A DNA stretch of 64,000 bases from Dallia pectoralis (Eukaryota; Chordata; Actinopteri; Esociformes; Umbridae), in the NCBI GenBank assembly GCA_029465975.1, contig CM055745.1, forward strand, positions 4,650,204 through 4,714,203. Reading direction: 5' to 3'. Position numbers and translations under genes: made by a program. Position 1 is the stretch's first letter, and every line of letters begins with the position of its first letter. Positions 55,489-64,000 of the stretch are shown piece after piece. The notes beneath the pieces are model-generated. The model was given only the letters and a program-made list of their open reading frames with translations, did no database searches and was not told where the DNA came from.

Positions 55489-58400
55489 GTGACCCACATA
55501 TCCGAACCAGTCACTATGTTAATTTCGGGCAACCACACAGAGAAAGTCCAGTTTCTTCCTCTGCACTCACCTCAGATTCCTGTCATTCTGGGGCACTCCT
55601 GGCTGTGTCGCCACAACCCCCAATTGGATTGGGTCACGGGCTCCATTACGAGGTGGAGTTCCTACTGCCACAAGCACTGTCTTCAAGCAGCCATACCAAC
55701 TACCTCTTCTGACCACTCTGTGACCGAAAGGGAGGTGGATCTAACCTCTATACCAGGCGAATACTGGAGTCTCAAGGAGGTTTTCAACAAGACCCGAGCT
55801 ACATCACTCCCTCCTCATCGGCCCTATGACTGTGCCATTAACCTCCGCCCTGGTACCACGCCCCCTCGTGGACGAGTGTACTCACTGTCAGTTCCCGAGA
55901 CCAAGGCCATGGAGGACTACATTGAAACGTCCCTCCGTGCCGGCTTAATCCGACCCTCCTCTTCATCAGCGGGGGCAGGGTTTTTCTTTGTGGCCAAGAA
56001 GGACAAGACCCTACGGCCCTGCATTGACTATCGAGGACTGAACGACATCACATTAAAGAACCGCTATCCTCTGCCTCTCATCGCATCAGCATTTGAGCCC
56101 CTCCAGGGGGCAGTGATGTTCAGCAAACTGGACCTCCGCAACGCGTATCACCTGGTTCGCATCAAGGAAGGGGACGAATGGAAGACCGCTTTCAACACCG
56201 CCAGTGGGCATTATGAATACCTCGTAATGCCGTTCGGTCTAACCAACGCCCCAGCAGTGTTCCAAGCCCTGGTTAACGACGTACTCCGGGACATGCTGAA
56301 CCAGTTCGTTTTTGTTTACTTGGACGACATTCTGATTTTCTCCCGGTCAGTCCAAGAACATACGGGCCACGTCAGACGGGTTCTCCAACGGCTGTTGGAG
56401 AACCAGCTATTCGTCAAGGCCGAGAAGTGTGAGTTCCATAAGTCCACCGTGCCGTTCTTGGGGTTCATCGTCTCCGCTGAGGGCATGTGCATGGATCAAG
56501 GGAAGGTGCAGGCGGTAGCCGAATGGCCGATACCTAATTCTAGACTGCAACTTCAGCGGTTTTTGGGGTTCGCCAATTTCTACAGGCGGTTCATCAGGGA
56601 CTACAGTACGATGGCGGCGCCTCTTACAGCTCTCACCTCCACTAAAGTTCGTTTTGCATGGACTCCCTCCGCCGAGCGGGCATTCAATGCCCTCCGACAA
56701 CACTTCTCCACGGCCCCAGTATTAATTCACCCGGACTCCAAACAACAATTCATTGTAGAGGTGGATGCCTCAGACGTCGGGGTGGGGGCCGTTCTGTCTC
56801 AAAGATCCTTGGTGGACAACAAGGTCCACCCATGTGCGTTCCTGTCACGCCGACTCTCCCCGGCGGAGGAGAACTATGACATTGGCAACAGAGAACTCTT
56901 GGCAGTTAAGGTCGCCCTCGAGGAGTGGAGGCACTGGCTTGAGGGAGCCGAACAGCCGTTCTTGGTCTGGACGGACCACAAGAACCTGGAGTACCTGCGG
57001 ACTGCCAAGAGGCTGAACGCACGACAGGCACGGTGGGCTCTGCTTTTTGGAAGGTTCCAGTTCACCTTAGCGTATCGACCCGGGTCTAAGAACATCAAGC
57101 CAGATGCCCTCTCCCGGGTGTTCAGTCCTGCCGCGGTTTCCAAGGAACCGGAAACCATCTTGCCTGCCTCCTGCCTGACCACAACACTGACCTGGGAGGT
57201 GGAGGCCACGGTCCGCCGCCTCCAAGCCACCCAGCCCGACCCAGGAGGAGGTCCGCCCGGCCGCATGTTTGTGCCCGACCAGGCCCGCGCAGCAGTATTG
57301 GCGTGGGGTCACGATTCCAATCTTGCCTGTCATCCAGGGGCACGTAGGACGTTGGAGTTTATCCGTCGGCAGTTCTGGTGGCCCGCCATGGGGAAGGACG
57401 TCCCAGAGTTCGTGTCAGCGTGCACGGTATGCGCACAGAATAAGACGCCACGGCACGCACCCTCCGGTCTACTGCAACCCCTACCAGTTCCTCGACGGCC
57501 TTGGTCCCACGTGTCATTGGACTTTGTCACTGGCCTCCCTGTATCTGAAGGCAACACCACCATCCTCACGGTGGTTGACCGCTTCTCCAAGGCCGTCCGG
57601 GCCATACCCTTGCCCAAGCTCCCATCTGCTAAAGAGACAGCAGTCCTCATGTTGGAACATGTCTTCCGGACCCACGGCCTACCCACGGATCTGGTGTCGG
57701 ATCGAGGCCCGCAGTTCACCTCTGGGTTCTGGAGGGCGTTCTGCACCCTAATAGGGGCCACAGTCAGTTTATCCTCGGGCTTCCACCCTCAATCCAATGG
57801 GCAAACTGAACGGGTGAACCAGGACCTGGAGACAACGTTACGCTGCATGGTCTCCCACAACCCTACTACCTGGTCCAAGCGTTTGATGTGGGTGGAGTAT
57901 GCCCACAACTCCCTGCCAAGCTCTGCCACGGGAATGTCCCCCTTCCAAGGTTCCCTGGGGTATCAACCCCCACTGTTCCCAAACCAAGAACCTGAGGTGG
58001 AGGTCCCATCGGCCCAGGCATTTGTCAGACGGTGCCGACAGACCTGGGAGAAGGCCCGGGCGGCCATCCTGCGGACCAACACCCGGTATCAACAACAGGC
58101 TGACCGCCGCCGGACACCGGCTCCCCGTTATCGGGCTGGACAGATGGTGTGGCTATCCACTCGGGATCTCCCGGTAAAAGTGGAGTCTCGGAAACTGGCT
58201 CAACGCTTCATTGGGCCTTTCCAGATTGGCCAGGTGGTCAACTCTGTGGCGGTTCGCCTCCGACTACCCTCCTCCCTTCGTGTCCACCCCACATTTCATG
58301 TGTCCCGTATCAAGCCTGTGGTTAACTCTCCTTTGTCTTCTGTCCCCAGGGCCTCCCCTCGGCCACGGATGATTGATGGTCATCCGGCCTTCACTGTGCG

Positions 58401-58848
58401 CCGTCTCCTGAAGGTTCGACCGCGGGGCAGGGGATTCCAGTACCTGGTGGACTGGGAGGGCTATGGTCCAGAGGAACGCTCATGGGTAGCGCAGGGAAAC
58501 ATCTTGGACCCGGCCCTCATCGCCGACTTCCGTCGGCGGTACCCCAGTCTGCCAGGTAGGCGCCGGGTCGACCGCCAGGTGGCGGCCATAGGGAGGGGGG
58601 TCCTGTCACAACCTGATCTGTCTCACCTGGCGTGTCATTGTCTCCACCCCTTTCCACCAGGTGATCCCCATGTACTGATTGTCCCCTGGGCTTTATATGT
58701 CAGCTTTTCCTGTTACCTGTTGCCAGATCGTTTGTCCTGTACACTCGTTTCCAGCGTACCTCCCAGTGTTTTCCCAGTGACCTGCCTGTGCTTTATCTTC
58801 CTTGTGACCAGTTTCCGTCCTGACTACGAACCTGCCTACTCCCGGTAA
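55489..58848 (+). CDS. Ty3 Pol: protease end, RT, RNase H, integrase, chromodomain
   Basis: 1119 codons. RT has YLDD at residues 277-280. RNase H begins with VDASDVGVGAVLS (Asp 426). The integrase zinc finger is H608, H615, C645, C648; the catalytic triad is Asp 678, Asp 738 and Glu 774, with 35 residues between the last two (D,D35E). A chromodomain (FQYLVDWEGYGPEERSWV) spans about residues 966-1018. No internal stops. The frame runs through the polypurine tract and about 245 bp into the 3' LTR before stopping, so the last ~80 residues are LTR-encoded. ATG 55489 is not a real start; Pol should follow Gag-protease. Confidence 0.95.
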   Translation: MTHISEPVTMLISGNHTEKVQFLPLHSPQIPVILGHSWLCRHNPQLDWVTGSITRWSSYCHKHCLQAAIPTTSSDHSVTEREVDLTSIPGEYWSLKEVFNKTRATSLPPHRPYDCAINLRPGTTPPRGRVYSLSVPETKAMEDYIETSLRAGLIRPSSSSAGAGFFFVAKKDKTLRPCIDYRGLNDITLKNRYPLPLIASAFEPLQGAVMFSKLDLRNAYHLVRIKEGDEWKTAFNTASGHYEYLVMPFGLTNAPAVFQALVNDVLRDMLNQFVFVYLDDILIFSRSVQEHTGHVRRVLQRLLENQLFVKAEKCEFHKSTVPFLGFIVSAEGMCMDQGKVQAVAEWPIPNSRLQLQRFLGFANFYRRFIRDYSTMAAPLTALTSTKVRFAWTPSAERAFNALRQHFSTAPVLIHPDSKQQFIVEVDASDVGVGAVLSQRSLVDNKVHPCAFLSRRLSPAEENYDIGNRELLAVKVALEEWRHWLEGAEQPFLVWTDHKNLEYLRTAKRLNARQARWALLFGRFQFTLAYRPGSKNIKPDALSRVFSPAAVSKEPETILPASCLTTTLTWEVEATVRRLQATQPDPGGGPPGRMFVPDQARAAVLAWGHDSNLACHPGARRTLEFIRRQFWWPAMGKDVPEFVSACTVCAQNKTPRHAPSGLLQPLPVPRRPWSHVSLDFVTGLPVSEGNTTILTVVDRFSKAVRAIPLPKLPSAKETAVLMLEHVFRTHGLPTDLVSDRGPQFTSGFWRAFCTLIGATVSLSSGFHPQSNGQTERVNQDLETTLRCMVSHNPTTWSKRLMWVEYAHNSLPSSATGMSPFQGSLGYQPPLFPNQEPEVEVPSAQAFVRRCRQTWEKARAAILRTNTRYQQQADRRRTPAPRYRAGQMVWLSTRDLPVKVESRKLAQRFIGPFQIGQVVNSVAVRLRLPSSLRVHPTFHVSRIKPVVNSPLSSVPRASPRPRMIDGHPAFTVRRLLKVRPRGRGFQYLVDWEGYGPEERSWVAQGNILDPALIADFRRRYPSLPGRRRVDRQVAAIGRGVLSQPDLSHLACHCLHPFPPGDPHVLIVPWALYVSFSCYLLPDRLSCTLVSSVPPSVFPVTCLCFIFLVTSFRPDYEPAYSR

Positions 58849-59102
58849 CCGGACCTTTGCCTGTCCCCGACTACGGATCTGCCTAACCCCGTGTACGAAC
58901 CGTTGCCTGTCCCCGACTACGGATCTGCCTAACCCCGTGTACGAACCGTTGCCTGTCCCCGACTACGGATCTGCCTAACCCCGTGTACGAACCTTTGCCT
59001 GTCCCCGACTACGGATCTGCCTATCCCCTTAATAAATCATTTGATTGTTACCTGGTCTCCGCCTCCGTGTCTGCGCTTGGGTCCTTTACTCTGGTCGTGA
59101 TA
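58604..59102 (+). repeat. 3' LTR of the Ty3 element
   Basis: 499 bp, matching the 5' LTR over its whole length by eye, including the same number of internal 46-bp repeats. It is followed by the target duplication and a (CA)n tract at about 59131-59156. Confidence 0.93.
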
Positions 59103-59159
59103 CTATTCAATCTCAAAGTTGGACAAACTGACACACACACACACACACACACACACCTT

Positions 59160-59513
59160 CCGTGAAGTTTCACCGTTTCAGGCAGCACAGAATAACTTGT
59201 TTGGGGCGTGACACACTCAGGGTGTGGCTGTCGATTTTCACCATATGACTATGACATAATGTGGAGAATATTGACAGAGATGACATGGTGTTTGTAATAT
59301 TGACAGAGACAGCGTGGTATTTTTACTATTGACAGAGATACATTGTCTACTGAATTCTGACAGTTTGCAAAGACTATAGTATACACTTTTTGACACCTCG
59401 GGTTATACTGTACGACTTATTTAACCATGTCAGGTATTATTCAAATTAAAAAAAATGTTCAAGAGGGAACAGACCAAAACTTTACATATTGTACATGAAA
59501 CATAATATAAAAC
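59160..59513. other. Spacer between the Ty3 element and satellite
   Basis: Unique sequence with a small three-copy GACAGAGA-type repeat around 59270-59340. No gene. Confidence 0.5.
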
Positions 59514-62500
59514 TGTGATAGGTAAGAGTTATTAATCATATATAGTGTACAGTGATGATGAGAGTTATTAATCACATATAGTGTACAGTGATGGGTGAGT
59601 GTTATTAATTATATATAGTGTACAGTGATGGGTGAGTGTTATTAATTATATATAGTGTACAGTTATGGTGAGAGTTATTAATCACATATAATGTACAGTT
59701 ATGGTGAGAGTTATTAATCATATATAGTGTACAGTGATGGGTGAGAGTTATTAATCATATATAGTGTACAGTGATGGGTGAGAGTTATTAATCACATATA
59801 GTGTACAGTGATGGTGAGAGTTATTAATCACATATAGTGTACAGTGTTGGGTGAGTGTTATTAATTATATATAGTGTACAGTGATGGTGAGAGTTATTAA
59901 TCATATATAGTGTACAGTGATGGGTGAGTGTTATTAATTATATATAGTGTACAGTTATGGTGAGTGTTATTAATCATATATAGTGTACAGTTATGGTGAG
60001 TGTTATTAATCATATATAGTGTACAGTGATGGTGAGAGTTATTAATCATATATAATGTACAGTGATGGTGAGAGTTATTAATCATATATAATGTACAGTG
60101 ATGGTTGAGAGTTATTAATTATATATAATGTACAGTGATGGGTGAGTGTTATTAATTATATATAGTGTACAGTGATGGGTGAGTGTTATTAATTATATAT
60201 AGTGTACAGTGATGGTGAGAGTTATTAATCACATATAGTGTACAGTGATGGGTGAGTGTTATTAATTATATATAGTGTACAGTGATGGTGAGAGTTATTA
60301 ATCACATATAGTGTACAGTGATGGGTGAGTGTTATTAATCACATATAGTGTACAGTGATGGGTGAGTGTTATTAATCACATATAGTGTACAGTTATGGTG
60401 AGAGTTATTAATCATATATAGTGTACAGTGATGGGTGAGAGTTATTAATCATATTTAGTGTACAGTGATGGTGAGAGTTATTAATTATATATAGTGTACA
60501 GTGATGGTGAGTGTTATTAATTATATATAGTGTACAGTGATGGTGAGAGTTATTAATCACATATAGTGTACAGTGATGGGTGAGTGTTATTAATCACATA
60601 TAGTGTACAGTGATGGGTGAGAGTTATTAATCATATATAGTGTACAGTGATGGTGAGTGTTATTAATTATATATAGTGTACAGTGATGGTGAGAGTTATT
60701 AATCACATATAGTGTACAGTGATGGGTGAGTGTTATTAATCACATATAGTGTACAGTGATGGGTGAGTGTTATTAATCACATATAGTGTACAGTTATGGT
60801 GAGAGTTATTAATCATATATAGTGTACAGTGATGGGTGAGAGTTATTAATCATATATAGTGTACAGTGATGGTGAGTGTTATTAATTATATATAGTGTAC
60901 AGTGATGGTGAGAGTTATTAATCACATATAGTGTACAGTGATGGGTGAGTGTTATTAATCACATATAGTGTACAGTGATGGTGAGTGTTATTAATTATAT
61001 ATAGTGTACAGTGATGGGTGAGTGTTATTAATTATATATAGTGTACAGTGATGGGTGAGAGTTATTAATCATATATAGTGTACAGTTATGGTGAGAGTTA
61101 TTAATCATATATAATGTACAGTGATGGTGAGTGTTATTAATTATATTTAGTGTACAGTGATGGTGAGTGTTATTAATTATATATAGTGTACAGTGATGGT
61201 GAGATTTATTAATCACATATAGTGTACAGTGATGGGTGAGTGTTATTAATCACATATAGTGTACAGTGATGGTGAGAGTTATTAATCATATATAGTGTAC
61301 AGTGATGGGTGAGTGTTATTAATTATATATAGTGTACAGTGATGGTGAGAGTTATTAATCATATATAGTGTACAGTTATGGTGAGAGTTATTAATCATAT
61401 ATAATGTACAGTGATGGTGAGTGTTATTAATTATATATAGTGTACAGTGATGGTGAGTGTTATTAATTATATATAGTGTACAGTGATGGTGAGAGTTATT
61501 AATCACATATAGTGTACAGTGATGGTGAGAGTTATTAATCATATATAGTGTACAGTGATGGGTGAGTGTTATTAATTATATATAGTGTACAGTGATGGTG
61601 AGAGTTATTAATCATATATAATGTACAGTGATGGTGAGTGTTATTAATCACATATAGTGTACAGTGATGGGTGAGTGTTATTAATCATATATAGTGTACA
61701 GTGATGGGTGAGTGTTATTAATCATATATAGTGTACAGTGATGGGTGAGAGTTATTAATCATATATAGTGTACAGTGATGGTGAGAGTTATTAATCACAT
61801 ATAGTGTACAGTGATGGTGAGAGTTATTAATCATATATAGTGTACAGTGATGGGTGAGTGTTATTAATTATATATAGTGTACAGTGATGGTGAGAGTTAT
61901 TAATCATATATAATGTACAGTGATGGTGAGTGTTATTAATTATATATAGTGTACAGTGATGGGTGAGTGTTATTAATCATATATAGTGTACAGTGATGGT
62001 GAGAGTTATTAATCACATATAGTGTACAGTGATGGGTGAGTGTTATTAATTATATATAGTGTACAGTGATGGGTGAGAGTTATTAATCATATATAGTGTA
62101 CAGTGATGGGTGAGAGTTATTAATCATATATAGTGTACAGTGATGGGTGAGAGTTATTAATCATATATAGTGTACAGTGATGGGTGAGTGTTATTAATTA
62201 TATATAGTGTACAGTGATGGTGAGAGTTATTAATCATATATAATGTACAGTTATGGTGAGAGTTATTAATCATATATAATGTACAGTTATGGTGAGAGTT
62301 ATTAATCATATATAATGTACAGTTATGGTGAGAGTTATTAATCATATATAGTGTACAGTGATGGTGAGAGTTATTAATCATATATAATGTACAGTTATGG
62401 TGAGAGTTATTAATCACATATAGTGTACAGTTATGGTGAGAGTTATTAATTATATATAGTGTACAGTGATGGTGAGAGTTATTAATCATATATAATGTAC

Positions 62501-62877
62501 AGTTATGGTGAGAGTTATTAATCACATATAGTGTACAGTTATGGTGAGAGTTATTAATTATATATAGTGTACAGTGATGGTGAGAGTTATTAATCATATA
62601 TAATGTACAGTTATGGTGAGAGTTATTAATCACATATAGTGTACAGTTATGGTGAGAGTTATTAATCATATATAATGTACAGTTATGGTGAGAGTTATTA
62701 ATCATATATAATGTACAGTTATGGTGAGAGTTATTAATCACATATAGTGTACAGTTATGGTGAGAGTTATTAATCATATATAATGTACATTTATGGTGAG
62801 AGTTATTAATCATATATAGTGTACAGTGATGGGTGAGAGTTATTAATTATATATAATGTACAGTGATAGTTGAGAGT
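59514..62877. repeat. 36/37-bp AT-rich satellite, ~90 copies
   Basis: Units alternate between GTGATGGTGAGAGTTATTAA and GTGATGGGTGAGTGTTATTA types, each followed by a TATATATAGTGTACA-like end. A one-base GG/GGG change makes units 36 or 37 bp. Variants (TCACATATAG, TTATATATAG, TATAATGTACA) recur in blocks, as expected from unequal exchange. 36-bp runs give open minus-strand frames of 12-residue repeats, which are artefacts. Confidence 0.96.
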
Positions 62878-63095
62878 TTTTCGATTTTGCCTCAGCACAT
62901 AATGGGACGTAATGATACAGATGTAGACCCAGCCCTAGCTTGATATATAGCTTTCATGTTTGCCTCCTAAAACAAAAGACTAAGGGTGTTTCTGTGGAGG
63001 GAATGTCTTTCTCAAACATTATACATGACTAACAGAAAGTGGTTATTAAGAATACACGAGTACCTCCATTATGGATCTCATGGTGACGCCTTTTT
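62878..63095. other. Spacer between two satellites
   Basis: Short unique sequence; nothing recognised. Confidence 0.6.
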
Positions 63096-64000
63096 TGTGA
63101 AGAAAACATATTACACACTCCATTGGGATTTAGACATATTACACACTCCGGTGGCATTCAGACATATTACACACTCCAGTGGGATTCAGACATATTACAC
63201 ACTCCAGTGGGATTCAGACATATTACACACTCCTGTGGGATTCAGACATATTACACACTCCAGTGGAATTCAGACATATTACACACTCCAGTGGGATTCA
63301 GACATATTACACACTCCAGTGGGATTCAGACATATTACACACTCCTGTGGGATTCAGACATATTACACACTCCTGTGGATTTAGACATATTACACACTCC
63401 AGTGGAATTCAGACATATTACACACTCCAGTGGGATTCCGACATATTACACACTCCTGTGGGATTCAGACATATTACACACTCCTGTGGGATTCAGACAT
63501 ATTACACACTCCAGTGGAATTCAGACATATTACACACTCCAGTGGAATTCAGACATATTACACACTCCAGTGGGATTCAGACATATTACACACTCCAGTG
63601 GGATTCAGACATATTACACACTCCTGTGGGATTCAGACATATTACACACTCCTGTGGGATTCAGACATATTACACACTCCAGTGGAATTCAGACATATTA
63701 CACACTCCAGTGGGATTCAGACATATTACACACTCCAGTGGGATTCAGACATATTACACACTCCTGTGGGATTCAGACATATTACACACTCCTGTGGGAT
63801 TCAGACATATTACACACTCCAGTGGAATTCAGACATATTACACACTCCAGTGGGATTCCGACATATTACACACTCCTGTGGGATTCAGACATATTACACA
63901 CTCCTGTGGGATTCAGACATATTACACACTCCAGTGGAATTCAGACATATTACACACTCCAGTGGAATTCAGACATATTACACACTCCAGTGGGATTCAG
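63096..64000. repeat. 28-bp satellite with higher-order structure, continuing past the window
   Basis: About 32 copies of a 28-bp unit (ACATATTACACACTCCAGTG then GGATTCAG). Three variants (CCAGTGGAA, CCAGTGGGA, CCTGTGGGA) recur in ordered blocks. 63421-63580 and 63841-64000 are identical, a 420-bp (15-unit) higher-order repeat, with a shorter 5-unit pattern inside it. Confidence 0.96.

Larger units (their letters stand above)
53703..59102 (+). mobile_element. Full-length Ty3/gypsy chromovirus retrotransposon
   Basis: Two 499-bp LTRs flank gag and pol. The flanking sequence CTATTC occurs on both sides (53697-53702 and 59103-59108), a 5-6-bp target duplication. A purine-rich tract (AGGGAGGGGGGTCC) lies directly before the 3' LTR. 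The order is Gag, CCHC zinc knuckle, protease, RT, RNase H, integrase, chromodomain, with no envelope gene. This order with a C-terminal chromodomain defines a chromovirus. The LTRs look identical by eye, so insertion was recent. Gag and protease nevertheless carry frame changes. Confidence 0.95.

Noticed and set aside
62157..62813. 218-codon His/Asn-rich repeat protein on minus
   Set aside because: Artefact of 36-bp satellite units.
63096..64000. CRISPR-like regular direct repeats (28 bp)
   Set aside because: The repeats are contiguous with no unique spacers, in a vertebrate genome. It is a satellite.

Overview
The window is vertebrate nuclear DNA and almost certainly from a teleost fish. 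It has spliced genes with GT-AG introns, Tc1-like and Ty3/gypsy elements, tRNA-derived SINEs, and a very heavy load of minisatellites. By eye, tandem arrays cover roughly 14 of the 64 kb. I cannot name the species. No prokaryotic features are present.

Layout: (1) 1-8540, plus strand: the 3' part of SNRK, an AMPK-related Ser/Thr kinase. Four exons are visible and the last ends in the conserved Cys-Cys-His-Val-Leu tail. The introns hold large minisatellites, one of which is built from the splice donor of the neighbouring SNRK exon. (2) 11126-about 22550 and 25967-about 41130, minus strand: two tandem copies of an anoctamin-10 (TMEM16K) gene, convergent with SNRK. I could trace all 12 coding exons of each copy with an open frame (665 and 672 codons before the stop), plus a shared untranslated first exon. 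SNRK next to ANO10 matches the vertebrate arrangement. The copies are a mosaic of nearly identical and clearly diverged tracts. Copy A carries a degraded Tc1 transposon. Copy B carries a solo LTR with a perfect target-site duplication, a broken CELSR-like cadherin fragment, a tRNA-Ala-derived SINE and a second Tc1 remnant. (3) 45214-51215, minus strand: the catalytic part of FA2H (fatty acid 2-hydroxylase), six exons. Its cytochrome b5 exon(s) are not in the window. (4) 53703-59102, plus strand: a complete Ty3/gypsy chromovirus with two 499-bp LTRs that look identical. It is recent, but the frame breaks in gag and in protease. (5) 59514-64000: two long satellites, of 36-37 bp and 28 bp units. 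The second runs off the window with a higher-order repeat.

The genes do not form a pathway. SNRK is a kinase linked to metabolism, ANO10 an ER lipid scramblase and FA2H an ER sphingolipid hydroxylase. They are linked by position only. The most unusual things seen are: (a) about 50 tandem copies of a real SNRK 5' splice site; (b) a small two-exon-like unit in an ANO10 intron lying 600 bp from what looks like its own precisely spliced, 5'-truncated copy; (c) patchwork homogenisation between the ANO10 copies; and (d) paralogous ANO10 introns that each carry a 40-bp-period minisatellite with different unit sequences.
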